Shown piece by piece: positions 1 to 6,310 of a stretch of 7,881 bases of DNA. This DNA comes from Hyphomicrobiales bacterium. GTDB lineage: Bacteria; Pseudomonadota; Alphaproteobacteria; Rhizobiales; Aestuariivirgaceae. The number at the start of each line of letters is the position of its first letter. Within the stretch, counting starts at the first letter, position 1. The notes under the pieces are model-generated. The model was not told the origin of the DNA. It searched no databases and saw only the letters and a program-made list of their open reading frames with translations. A program made the translations under genes and the position numbers. Location: assembly GCA_026987255.1 (NCBI GenBank), contig JALSNA010000392.1:1-7881 (forward strand), read 5' to 3'.

Positions 1-1023
1 GCGGGTGAAATGGATGCGCCTTTGCATGGCTTTCGTCATGTAGACCGTGCCGGACTTGTCCACCAGCATGACCTGGGTCACGCCCATCTTGCGGGCGATG
101 GCGGGCCAGTCTTTGGGCCCGGCGACGGTGAGGGCGGTGGCGGCGGCGTCGGCCAGCGCGCCATTGGTGTGGACGACGGTGGCCGAGATGATGTGGTCCA
201 CCGGCATGCCGGTGCGCGGGTCGATGATGTGGGCATAGCGGATGCCCTCGTATTCGCGGTAACGCTCGTAGTTGCCGGAGGTATAGAGGGCCTCGCCGTC
301 CTTGAGATCGATGGTGGCGAGGATGGCCCAGTCCTTCGGATCGCGGATGCCGGCCCGCCAGGGCCTGCCGCCATGATCGCCGATGACATCGAGATCGCCG
401 CCGGCATTGACGATGGCGTTGCGGATGCCGTGATGCTTCAAGATGGCCATGGCCCGGTCCACCGCCTCGCCCTTGGCGAAGCCGCCGAAGTCCAGGGAGA
501 CGGCGGTGTTGCGCGTCGAGACCTGGGCGCCGTCGATGACCAGATCCATCATCGAGGGGTGGCGGGCGGCCAGGGCGCGGATCTTCTCCAGTGGCGGGCG
601 GGTGCCCTTGGGCAGTTCATCGGCGTGAAAGCCCCAGGCGGCAATGATGGCGCCGATGGCGGGGTTGAACAGGCCGTCCGAGATGCGCTCGAAATGCCGC
701 CCCTGCTTGATGAGGGGCAGCAGGAAGGGGCTGACGGTGACGGTGCGGCCGGCGGCCAGGGCGGCGTTGAGGCGGCTCAGTTCGCCGGGTTTCCAGGCAT
801 GCCAGTCGCGGTGCATGCGGGCAAAGGCGGCACGGATATCGGCGATGGCCTTGCGGGCGGTGGTCTCGCCGGCATCGCGGATGGTGATCTCGACGATGGT
901 GCCGAAGACATCGAGCTTGTGGCGGTAGACCTTTCCGGCATCACCGCGGCATCCGCTCAAGGCGAAGGTGGCGAACAGCAGCGCGATCCAGGCAAGGAGG
1001 GTGGTGTGTGTGGCCTTGAGCAT
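1..1023 (-). CDS. apbE: FAD:protein FMN transferase, ApbE family lipoprotein (3' end beyond window)
   Basis: Reading the minus strand from the ATG at 1023 gives 341 open codons that run off the left edge. ApbE proteins transfer FMN from FAD to a Thr of extracytoplasmic proteins such as NqrB/NqrC, RnfD/RnfG or FMN-binding-domain proteins, and act on the outer face of the inner membrane. The N-terminus is a lipoprotein signal: a hydrophobic stretch ending in the lipobox LSGC (Cys25), with no Asp at +2. Family motifs appear in order: FGTIVEIT (40-47), a W-rich segment ending ELSRLN (81-86), DFGGFAKGEAVD (178-189), NAGGDL (206-211), TSGNYERY (248-255), HIIDPRTG (265-272) and ADAAATAL (291-298), the last carrying the usual metal-site Asp292/Thr296. 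At 341 residues it is near full family length, so little is missing. No good Shine-Dalgarno precedes the ATG. The gene lies 22 nt downstream of tRNA-Phe on the same strand. Its flavinylation target is not in the window. Confidence 0.95.
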   Translation of the reverse strand, partial: MLKATHTTLLAWIALLFATFALSGCRGDAGKVYRHKLDVFGTIVEITIRDAGETTARKAIADIRAAFARMHRDWHAWKPGELSRLNAALAAGRTVTVSPFLLPLIKQGRHFERISDGLFNPAIGAIIAAWGFHADELPKGTRPPLEKIRALAARHPSMMDLVIDGAQVSTRNTAVSLDFGGFAKGEAVDRAMAILKHHGIRNAIVNAGGDLDVIGDHGGRPWRAGIRDPKDWAILATIDLKDGEALYTSGNYERYREYEGIRYAHIIDPRTGMPVDHIISATVVHTNGALADAAATALTVAGPKDWPAIARKMGVTQVMLVDKSGTVYMTKAMQRRIHFTR

Positions 1024-1045
1024 GAGACATCGCCGGAAAAAACAA

Positions 1046-1121
<76 letters not shown>

Positions 1122-1137
1122 ATCCACGGCGCATCAC

Positions 1138-1159
1138 GGGGCGGGCCGCGGCGCGCCCC
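1138..1159 (-). other. GC-rich hairpin in the tRNA-Phe 5' leader
   Basis: GGGGCG and CGCCCC (1159-1154 and 1143-1138) form a 6-bp all-GC stem around a 10-nt GC-rich loop, between the predicted tRNA promoter and the mature 5' end. It may affect processing of the precursor leader. It may also be a chance product of the very GC-rich sequence. Confidence 0.35.
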
Positions 1160-1179
1160 TTGTCCCCTTGCGCCCGCGC

Positions 1180-1208
1180 GTTATAGATAATGGGGATGGG
1201 CCTTGCAA
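1180..1208 (-). promoter_or_regulatory. sigma70-type promoter of tRNA-Phe
   Basis: On the minus strand, TTGCAA (1208-1203) is followed after exactly 17 bp by TATAAC (1185-1180). This fits a housekeeping sigma factor promoter. Transcription would begin near 1173, leaving a GC-rich leader of about 50 nt before the tRNA. The -35 box lies in a short palindrome (CCTTGCAAGG) just beyond the stop codon of the pentapeptide gene, so read-through from that gene is also possible. Confidence 0.7.
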
Positions 1209-1227
1209 GGGGCTTTTTCGCCAAGGA

Positions 1228-1995
1228 TCATTTTCCGGCCAGTTTCTTCAGCAGCTGATCCGGCAGTCCCCTGGCGGCGGTGATGTCCACATCCTCGAAG
1301 GTGGCGTTTTGCAGATCGGCCCCGGTGAAGTCCGCCTCGCCGAGCTTGCATGAAACCAGATTGATGCCGGCCATGTTGGCGCCCGTGAAGCTGGCCTTGC
1401 GCAAATCGCTCTCCTCGATGCTCAGGCCGGTCATGTTGGCCTTGGCGAAATTCGCCCCACGCAGATCCGAGCCGATGATGAAGCCGCGAAACAGCATGGT
1501 GGAGGACAGATCGGCACGGGGCAGGCTGACCTGATCCATCTCCACATCCCGCAAGTGCGCGCCGCGGAATCTTGCCTCCTTGCCCGTGGCCTTGTTGAGA
1601 ATGGCCCCGAACATGAAGGCCCTGGTGAAATCGGCCTTGTCCAGGCGGGCGCTGGCGAGCTTGACGTGCAGCATGTCGCTTTCGGTGAAGTTCGCTCCGC
1701 GCAGGTCGCAGCCTTCCAGGTTTGCCCAGCGCAGGGAGGCCTTTTGCAATTTCGCGCCGGCAAGATTGCAGCCATTGAGACGCGCCTTGGCCAGCTTGAC
1801 GCCACGCAGATCGGCTCCGTGCAGGTCCGCGCCCATGAGGAACTTTCCCTCGAAATTGCATTGGCGCAGATCGGTCATGGCCGCAGGCGCGGAACAATCG
1901 CCCTTCGGCAGGGCGCTGGCGGCTGTCGCGTTCAGGGTTCCCAGAGCTGCCGAAAGCGTTGCGGCGGCCAGCATGATGGGCATGCGCATGTCCAT
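1228..1995 (-). CDS. Exported pentapeptide-repeat protein (40 tandem repeats)
   Basis: A 255-residue protein. Residues 1-28 look like a Sec signal peptide (Met/Arg start, Ala/Leu-rich core, ASA at 26-28 as the likely cleavage site), so the product should be periplasmic or outside the cell. After a short cap with Cys34, residues 42-241 divide without any break into 40 pentapeptides of the A(D/N)LXX type, for example DLRGA, NFTES, DFTGA and DLQNA. The family folds as a right-handed four-sided beta helix, and 40 repeats would make ten full coils. A 14-residue tail (RGLPDQ then LLKKLAGK) may form a C-terminal capping helix. No catalytic domain is fused, and the function is unknown. The cytoplasmic gyrase-protecting (Qnr/MfpA) role of some relatives is unlikely for an exported protein. 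AGGAG at 2003-1999 lies only 3 nt before the first ATG but 9 nt before the third codon's ATG (1989), so translation may start at 1989. The gene lies upstream of tRNA-Phe on the same strand, with no clear terminator between them. Confidence 0.9.
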   Translation of the reverse strand: MDMRMPIMLAAATLSAALGTLNATAASALPKGDCSAPAAMTDLRQCNFEGKFLMGADLHGADLRGVKLAKARLNGCNLAGAKLQKASLRWANLEGCDLRGANFTESDMLHVKLASARLDKADFTRAFMFGAILNKATGKEARFRGAHLRDVEMDQVSLPRADLSSTMLFRGFIIGSDLRGANFAKANMTGLSIEESDLRKASFTGANMAGINLVSCKLGEADFTGADLQNATFEDVDITAARGLPDQLLKKLAGK

Positions 1996-1998
1996 GGT

Positions 1999-2004
1999 CT
2001 CCTC
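1999..2004 (-). promoter_or_regulatory. Ribosome binding site of the pentapeptide-repeat gene
   Basis: The minus strand reads GAGGAG followed by ACC and then ATGGACATG. Spacing is 3 nt to the first ATG (1995) and 9 nt to the ATG two codons later (1989). The second spacing is closer to the bacterial optimum, so the protein may begin MRMPIML and be 253 residues long. The signal peptide is unaffected either way. Confidence 0.6.
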
Positions 2005-2117
2005 AGCAATGAAAGGCCTTCACCTGCTGTCTGTTCCCGGGGCGCGACTTTAACCTGCATCGCAGGCCAGGGAAACCCGTTTGTGACAGGTGGGCATCTC
2101 TATTGGCCGTCTGAAGA

Positions 2118-2186
2118 CCATCCTCACCCCCTGCCAACCACCCGTAGTGTCCCATGACCTGGGTGGTTGGCAGGGGGTGAGGATGG
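2118..2186. repeat. Perfect 26-bp inverted repeat, 17-nt loop
   Basis: The left arm (2118-2143, beginning CCATCCTCACCCCC and ending CCAACCACCC) is exactly complementary to the right arm (2161-2186, beginning GGGTGGTTGG and ending GTGAGGATGG). The loop is 2144-2160. There is no T tract and no obvious flanking direct repeat. It sits between divergently transcribed genes, where a terminator has little purpose. It could be a REP/MITE-like dispersed element or a long RNA hairpin in a leader; one copy cannot decide. Confidence 0.9.
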
Positions 2187-2427
2187 GCGCGCAAGGGTTT
2201 TCAGAGGTCTCCAGTTGGCGACAAGGGGGCATGCCGTCATCAGGCAAAGAAAAAGTTTGGAATGCCAAAGAAATCCTTTTTATTCGGCGGGCAACGGAAC
2301 AGTCCGAATGGCCGCCGGGATTCGCGGCATATGAAGTTTTCCTCATGTGCAACCCGCATATATTGCATTTTTCCGCTGGTTACAGGTGATGGTTCCGCGC
2401 CAGACTGCCCATGGCTTCGACCAAGGT

Positions 2428-2471
2428 AGCACAAAGGCGAATTGTGCTTTTCTTAACCATTGTTCTATGTT
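2428..2471 (+). promoter_or_regulatory. Candidate promoter and operator of the importer operon
   Basis: TTGTGC (2442-2447) and TATGTT (2466-2471), 18 bp apart, are a moderate match to a sigma70 promoter in the most AT-rich part of the upstream region. The -35 box forms the right arm of a dyad, AGCACAA (2428-2434), 7 bp, TTGTGCT (2442-2448), which is a plausible regulator site. Transcription from here would give a leader of about 105 nt. The spacing between GCAC and GTGC (11 bp) does not fit the NtrC consensus, and no sigma54 -24/-12 element was seen. Confidence 0.35.
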
Positions 2472-2563
2472 CAAAAACGTTCTGCACCTGTGCTAGGACT
2501 GCAATCCGGGACGGCTTTCACAGACAACAACAAAGCCGCCTCCGGTTGAAACTCCCGATAAAA

Positions 2564-2573
2564 AGGAAGAGGG
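2564..2573 (+). promoter_or_regulatory. Ribosome binding site deciding the start of the binding-protein gene
   Basis: AGGAAGAGGG lies 8 nt before the ATG at 2582. The same frame is open upstream to an ATG at 2411, but that longer start has no ribosome binding site and would bury the Tat signal peptide behind 57 unrelated residues. Confidence 0.8.
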
Positions 2574-2581
2574 AAACTCAC

Positions 2582-3925
2582 ATGAGCAAGAAACTGATCA
2601 ACCGCCGCGAGCTGATCCGCAACGCCGCCATCGGCGGTGCGGCGCTGGCCGCGCCGCTGCATTTCGTGCGCGATGCGCATGCGGAAGCCTATTGCAACAT
2701 GCCCACCGGCAAGACCGTCACCCTGGGCTTCAACGTGCCGCAGTCCGGCCCCTATGCCGACGAGGGCGCCGACGAGCTGCGGGCCTTCAAGCTGGCGGTG
2801 AAGCACCTCAACGGCGAGGGTGACGGCGGCATGCTCAATACCTTCAAGCCGTCGTCGCTGAAGGGCAATGGCATCCTGGGCAAGAAGGTGGTCTTCGTGA
2901 CCGGCGATACCCAGACGAAGTCCGACGCGGCGCGCGCCTCCGCCAAGCGGATGATCGAGAAGGACGGCGTGGTGATGATCTCCGGCGGCTCCTCGTCCGG
3001 CGTGGCCATCGCCGTGCAGGGCCTGTGCCAGGAGGCCGGGATCATCTTCATGGCCGGCCTGACGCACTCCAACGACACCACCGGCAAGGACAAGAAGCGC
3101 AACGGCTTCCGTCACTTCTTCAATGCCTACATGTCCGGCGCGGCGCTGGCTCCGGTGCTGGAGAAGGCCTATGGCAAGGACCGCAAGGCCTATCATCTGA
3201 CCGCCGACTATACCTGGGGCTGGACGCAGGAAGAGTCGATGAAGAAGTTCACCGAGCAGATCGGCTGGAAGACCGTCAAGACGGTGCGCACGCCGGTGGG
3301 CGCGGGCGACTTCTCGCAGTATATCACGCCGGTGCTGAACTCCGGCGCCGACGTGCTGATCCTCAACCACTACGGCAAGGACATGATCAACTCGATCACC
3401 CAGGCGGTGCAGTTCGGCCTGCGTGACAAGGTGGTCAACGGCAAGAAGTTCGAGATCGTGGTGCCGCTGTTCTCGCGTCTCATGGCGCAGGGCGCGGGCG
3501 ATGCCATCAAGGGTGTCTATGGCTCCACCAACTGGAACTGGCAGCTGCAGGACGCCGCCTCCAAGGCCTTCGTGAAGTCCTTCGGCAAGGAATACGGCCA
3601 GCCGCCTTCCATGGCCGCGCAGACCTGCTATGTGCAGACCCTGCTCTATGCCAATGCCTGCGAGATGGCCGGCACCTTCTCGCCGGCCGGCGTGGTCAAG
3701 GCGCTGGAGGGCTTCAAGTTCGACGGCCTGGGCAATGGCCCGACCGAATACCGCGCCGCCGATCACCAGTGCTTCAAGGATGTGCTGGTGGTGCGCGGCA
3801 ACGAGAAGCCGAAGTCCAAGTTCGACCTGCTGGAGGTGGTGGAGATCACCCCGCGCGCCAAGGTCGAATACGATCCCAAGATCTTCGGCGGCGAGCTGGG
3901 CCCGGTCAACGCCAAGCCCTGCTGA
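2582..3925 (+). CDS. Periplasmic substrate-binding protein of a Liv/HAAT-type ABC importer, Tat-type signal
   Basis: A 447-residue type 1 periplasmic binding protein (Peripla_BP_6/LivK-like). It captures the ligand in the periplasm and hands it to the LivH/LivM permease encoded just downstream. The N-terminus MSKKLINRRELIRNAAIGG has the twin-arginine pair at 8-9, then an Ala-rich core and the cleavage site AHA|EAY at 34/35, so export by the Tat route is likely although the motif lacks the usual Phe. The mature start TVTLGFNVPQSGPYADEG (45-62) is the usual first strand and loop of the fold. SGGSSSGVAIA (134-144) corresponds to the ligand-contacting Ser loop, and LTADYTWGW (206-214) begins the second lobe. 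Six cysteines lie at 38, 149, 349, 360, 397 and 447, the last being the C-terminal residue; disulfides are possible. It is longer than classical LivK (about 370 residues). The ligand cannot be assigned: amino acids, amides or other small polar compounds are all possible. Confidence 0.93.
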   Translation: MSKKLINRRELIRNAAIGGAALAAPLHFVRDAHAEAYCNMPTGKTVTLGFNVPQSGPYADEGADELRAFKLAVKHLNGEGDGGMLNTFKPSSLKGNGILGKKVVFVTGDTQTKSDAARASAKRMIEKDGVVMISGGSSSGVAIAVQGLCQEAGIIFMAGLTHSNDTTGKDKKRNGFRHFFNAYMSGAALAPVLEKAYGKDRKAYHLTADYTWGWTQEESMKKFTEQIGWKTVKTVRTPVGAGDFSQYITPVLNSGADVLILNHYGKDMINSITQAVQFGLRDKVVNGKKFEIVVPLFSRLMAQGAGDAIKGVYGSTNWNWQLQDAASKAFVKSFGKEYGQPPSMAAQTCYVQTLLYANACEMAGTFSPAGVVKALEGFKFDGLGNGPTEYRAADHQCFKDVLVVRGNEKPKSKFDLLEVVEITPRAKVEYDPKIFGGELGPVNAKPC

Positions 3926-3941
3926 GGCCAGCAGACACGGC

Positions 3942-3975
3942 CCGGCCATTGCGTCCTGAGCGGCGCAATGGCCGG
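3942..3975 (+). terminator. Strong intercistronic hairpin after the binding-protein gene
   Basis: CCGGCCATTGCG (3942-3953) is perfectly complementary to CGCAATGGCCGG (3964-3975) around a 10-nt loop. It begins 16 nt after the stop codon. No immediate T run follows, only a loosely T-rich stretch near 3981-4010, so it probably acts as a partial terminator or as a 3'-end stabiliser that leaves more message for the binding protein than for the downstream membrane genes. Confidence 0.65.
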
Positions 3976-4103
3976 CGCCTCATTCCATTTGCACATAATT
4001 CTTGATTTTGGCCGGCTTTCCGGGTCTTTAATCCGGGGAGGGGTCGGACGTCATGCGCCCGATAAGGGGGCGGTGATTTTCAGCAGGGGTGAGTAAAGGG
4101 CTC

Positions 4104-5132
4104 ATGGACGCAATATTGCTTCAGGTCCTCAACGGGCTGGACAAGGGAGGGGCCTATGCGCTGATCGCGCTGGGGCTGACCTTGGCCTTCGGCACGCTGG
4201 GCATCGTCAACTTCGCGCACGGGGCGCTGTTCATGCTCGGCGCCTTCACCGCCGTTTCCTTCAACAAGCTGCTGACGTTGCAAAAGGTGGTGCTGGACAC
4301 GGCGCACAAGACGCCATGGGGCGACCCGGTGGAGATCCGCACGCCCTATGTGGAGGCCATGTTCGGCGATTTCGGCAAGTTCATGGTGGACTGGTCGGTG
4401 CCATTGTCGATTCTCGTTGCCATTCCCGTCATGCTGCTCATCGGCGTCATCATGGAGCGCGGGCTGATCCGGCATTTCTACCGCCGCCCGCATGCCGACC
4501 AGATTCTGGTCACCTTCGGCCTGGCCATCGTGCTGCAGGAGATCGTCAAGCACTTCTTCGGCGCCAATCCCATCCCGCAGCCGGCCCCGCACATCTTCGC
4601 CGGCAGCGCCGATGTGGGGGCCTGGCTGGGGCTTGCCAAGGGGACCATCGTCTATCCCTGGTGGCGGCTGATCTATTTCGCCTTTTCCGCCGTGGTCATC
4701 GCCGCCGTCTTCGCCTTTCTGCAGCTGACCACCTTCGGCATGGTGGTGCGCGCCGGGATGCGCGACCGCGAGACGGTGGGCCTTCTGGGCATCAACATCC
4801 AGCGGCGCTTCACCATCGTCTTCGGCCTGGCGGCGGTGGTCGCCGGGCTGGCGGGGGTCATGTATACGCCGATCCTGCCGCCCAACTATCACATCGGCAT
4901 GGAGTTCCTGGTGCTGTCCTTCGTGGTCGTGGTGGTCGGCGGCATGGGCTCGCTGGGCGGGGCCGTGGCGGCCGGGTTCCTGCTCGGCATCTTGCAATCC
5001 TTCGCCTCGATGAACGAAATCAAGTCGCTCGCGCCCGGCATCGACCAGATCATCATCTATCTGGTGGCCGTGATCATCCTGCTGGTGAGGCCGCGCGGTC
5101 TCATGGGCCGCAAGGGCGTAATGGAGGACTAG
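4104..5132 (+). CDS. livH: Branched-chain amino acid-type ABC permease LivH
   Basis: A 342-residue inner-membrane permease of the BPD_transp_2 family, which forms half of the translocation channel with LivM. The N-terminus [22 protein letters not shown] (9-30) followed by [15 protein letters not shown] (34-48) is the family hallmark. Further hydrophobic segments lie near 100-118, 133-150, 186-207, 237-256, 267-283, 284-300 and 312-328. The cytoplasmic coupling loop that contacts the ATPases is [20 protein letters not shown] (212-231). [13 protein letters not shown] (279-291) and the end [12 protein letters not shown] are also typical. A hydrophilic stretch at about 53-98 makes it longer than E. 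coli LivH (about 308). I chose ATG 4104 because GGGTGA at 4087-4092 is suitably placed for it; an in-frame GTG at 4089 would add five residues but has no well-spaced ribosome binding site. The stop is 4 nt before livM. Confidence 0.94.
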   Translation: MDAILLQVLNGLDKGGAYALIALGLTLAFGTLGIVNFAHGALFMLGAFTAVSFNKLLTLQKVVLDTAHKTPWGDPVEIRTPYVEAMFGDFGKFMVDWSVPLSILVAIPVMLLIGVIMERGLIRHFYRRPHADQILVTFGLAIVLQEIVKHFFGANPIPQPAPHIFAGSADVGAWLGLAKGTIVYPWWRLIYFAFSAVVIAAVFAFLQLTTFGMVVRAGMRDRETVGLLGINIQRRFTIVFGLAAVVAGLAGVMYTPILPPNYHIGMEFLVLSFVVVVVGGMGSLGGAVAAGFLLGILQSFASMNEIKSLAPGIDQIIIYLVAVIILLVRPRGLMGRKGVMED

Positions 5133-5136
5133 CCAC

Positions 5137-6306
5137 ATGTTTGCGAAAACCGCGCGCGGAGACTGGCTGCTCTTCGCCATATTCACGGCCGTGGTGCTGG
5201 CCGCGCCCATCCTTTTTGCGCCCATAGGCGCGGGCTATCCCGATCTGTTGCAGAAATTCGCCATCTACGGATTGTTCGCCATCGGCTTCAACATCCTGTT
5301 CGGGCTGACCGGCTATCTCTCCTTCGGCCATGCGGCCTTTCTGGGCGTGGGCTCCTATGCCACGGTGTGGATGTTCAAGCTTCTGAGCATGAACGTGCTG
5401 CCCGCCGTCGTCGTCTCGGTGGTGCTGGCGGGGCTTTTCGCCCTGCTGATCGGCTATGTGTCCTTGCGCCGCTCGGGCATCTATTTCTCCATCCTGACGC
5501 TGGCCTTCGCGGAAATGTCCTACAAGCTGGCCTATTCGGTGCTCACCCCCATCACCAATGGCGAGACGGGCCTGCAGGTGCGCAACCTGGCCAAGGCCGG
5601 AGTGGTGAACTTCCAGCATGGCGATCTGCGCATCCTGGACCGCGCCTTTGGGGTGGTGGAACATGGGGTGCCCATGTCCAACCTGTTCGGCATCAAGATG
5701 AGCGGCTGGCCGGGCTTCTATTTCTGCGCCGCGGCGCTGATCATCGGCTTTTTCATCGCCATGCGCATTTCGCGCTCCAGCTTCGGCATGATGCTGCGGG
5801 CCATCAAGTCCAACCAGAACCGGCTCAACTATACCGGCGTCAACACCCGCCCCTACCTGCTGGCGGCCTTCGTCATCTCCGGGATGTATGCGGGCATGGC
5901 CGGGGCGCTGCTGGCGGTGACCGATCCGCTGGCCGGGGCGGAGCGCATGCAGTGGACGGCCTCCGGCGAGGTGGTGCTGATGACCATCATGGGCGGTGCG
6001 GGCACCCTGCTCGGCCCGGTGCTGGGGGCCAGTGTCATCAAGTATTTCGAGAACATCTTCTCGGCGATCAACGAGAATGTCCTGCACCAGGTGTTCTCCT
6101 GGCTGCCGCAGGGGGTGCAGGACGTGGTGGTCTCGATCCTGAGCCTGTTCGTCGGCGAGGGCTGGCACCTGACCCTGGGCCTGCTGTTCATGCTCATCGT
6201 GATCTTCCTGCCCGGCGGCCTGATGGAGGGACTGGGCAGGATCGTCTCCCTGTTCAAGCGCGGGAAAGCCGCCTCGGATGCGGCGCAAAACGGCCAGGAG
6301 GCCTGA
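5137..6306 (+). CDS. livM: Branched-chain amino acid-type ABC permease LivM
   Basis: A 389-residue inner-membrane permease that pairs with LivH. The hallmark [19 protein letters not shown] (56-74) is intact, followed by the [15 protein letters not shown] segment (113-127). The coupling loop is [21 protein letters not shown] (217-237), and [13 protein letters not shown] (286-298) mirrors the Gly-rich segment of LivH. Hydrophobic segments lie near 10-30, 38-56, 63-80, 87-108, 114-134, 193-209, 238-262, 276-300 and 344-360. Two long hydrophilic to amphipathic stretches (about 140-190 and 303-345) probably face the periplasm. The C-terminus is a charged cytoplasmic tail. GGAGG at 5123-5127, inside the last codons of livH, is 9 nt before the ATG, which suggests coupled translation. 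Confidence 0.95.
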   Translation: MFAKTARGDWLLFAIFTAVVLAAPILFAPIGAGYPDLLQKFAIYGLFAIGFNILFGLTGYLSFGHAAFLGVGSYATVWMFKLLSMNVLPAVVVSVVLAGLFALLIGYVSLRRSGIYFSILTLAFAEMSYKLAYSVLTPITNGETGLQVRNLAKAGVVNFQHGDLRILDRAFGVVEHGVPMSNLFGIKMSGWPGFYFCAAALIIGFFIAMRISRSSFGMMLRAIKSNQNRLNYTGVNTRPYLLAAFVISGMYAGMAGALLAVTDPLAGAERMQWTASGEVVLMTIMGGAGTLLGPVLGASVIKYFENIFSAINENVLHQVFSWLPQGVQDVVVSILSLFVGEGWHLTLGLLFMLIVIFLPGGLMEGLGRIVSLFKRGKAASDAAQNGQEA

Positions 6307-6310
6307 CGGC

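Larger units (their letters stand above)
1996..2581. other. Divergent intergenic region between the pentapeptide gene and the ABC importer operon
   Basis: No credible gene is seen in these 586 bp; the short open frames have no coding character, and the longest crosses a 26-bp inverted repeat. In order the region holds the pentapeptide ribosome binding site (1999-2004), a small hairpin (CCTGC/GCAGG, 2056-2068), the 26-bp inverted repeat (2118-2186), an AT-richer tract (about 2240-2285), two alternative short dyads (2282-2317), a candidate promoter with overlapping dyad (2428-2471) and the binding-protein ribosome binding site (2564-2573). I found no confident promoter for the minus-strand gene. 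Confidence 0.7.

Noticed and set aside
1198..1217. Possible plus-strand terminator (GCCTTGCAAGGGGC followed by five T)
   Set aside because: The stem is mismatched and no plus-strand gene precedes it. The palindrome overlaps the -35 box of the tRNA promoter on the other strand.
2090..2389. Small open frame of 99 codons in the divergent intergenic region
   Set aside because: It runs through both arms of the inverted repeat, has no ribosome binding site and no coding character; a 100-codon frame on the other strand has the same faults.
2429..2492. NtrC or sigma54 control of the importer
   Set aside because: GCAC/GTGC elements are present, but with 11 bp between them instead of 7, and no TGGCAC-N5-TTGC promoter element is seen.
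2411..2581. N-terminal extension of the binding protein from the ATG at 2411
   Set aside because: There is no ribosome binding site at 2411, the extension lies across the candidate promoter region, and it would displace the Tat signal from the N-terminus.
2471..3949. 492-codon minus-strand open frame
   Set aside because: It lies opposite the binding-protein gene, which has a ribosome binding site, signal peptide and family motifs. The His/Leu/Gly-rich antisense translation resembles no family.
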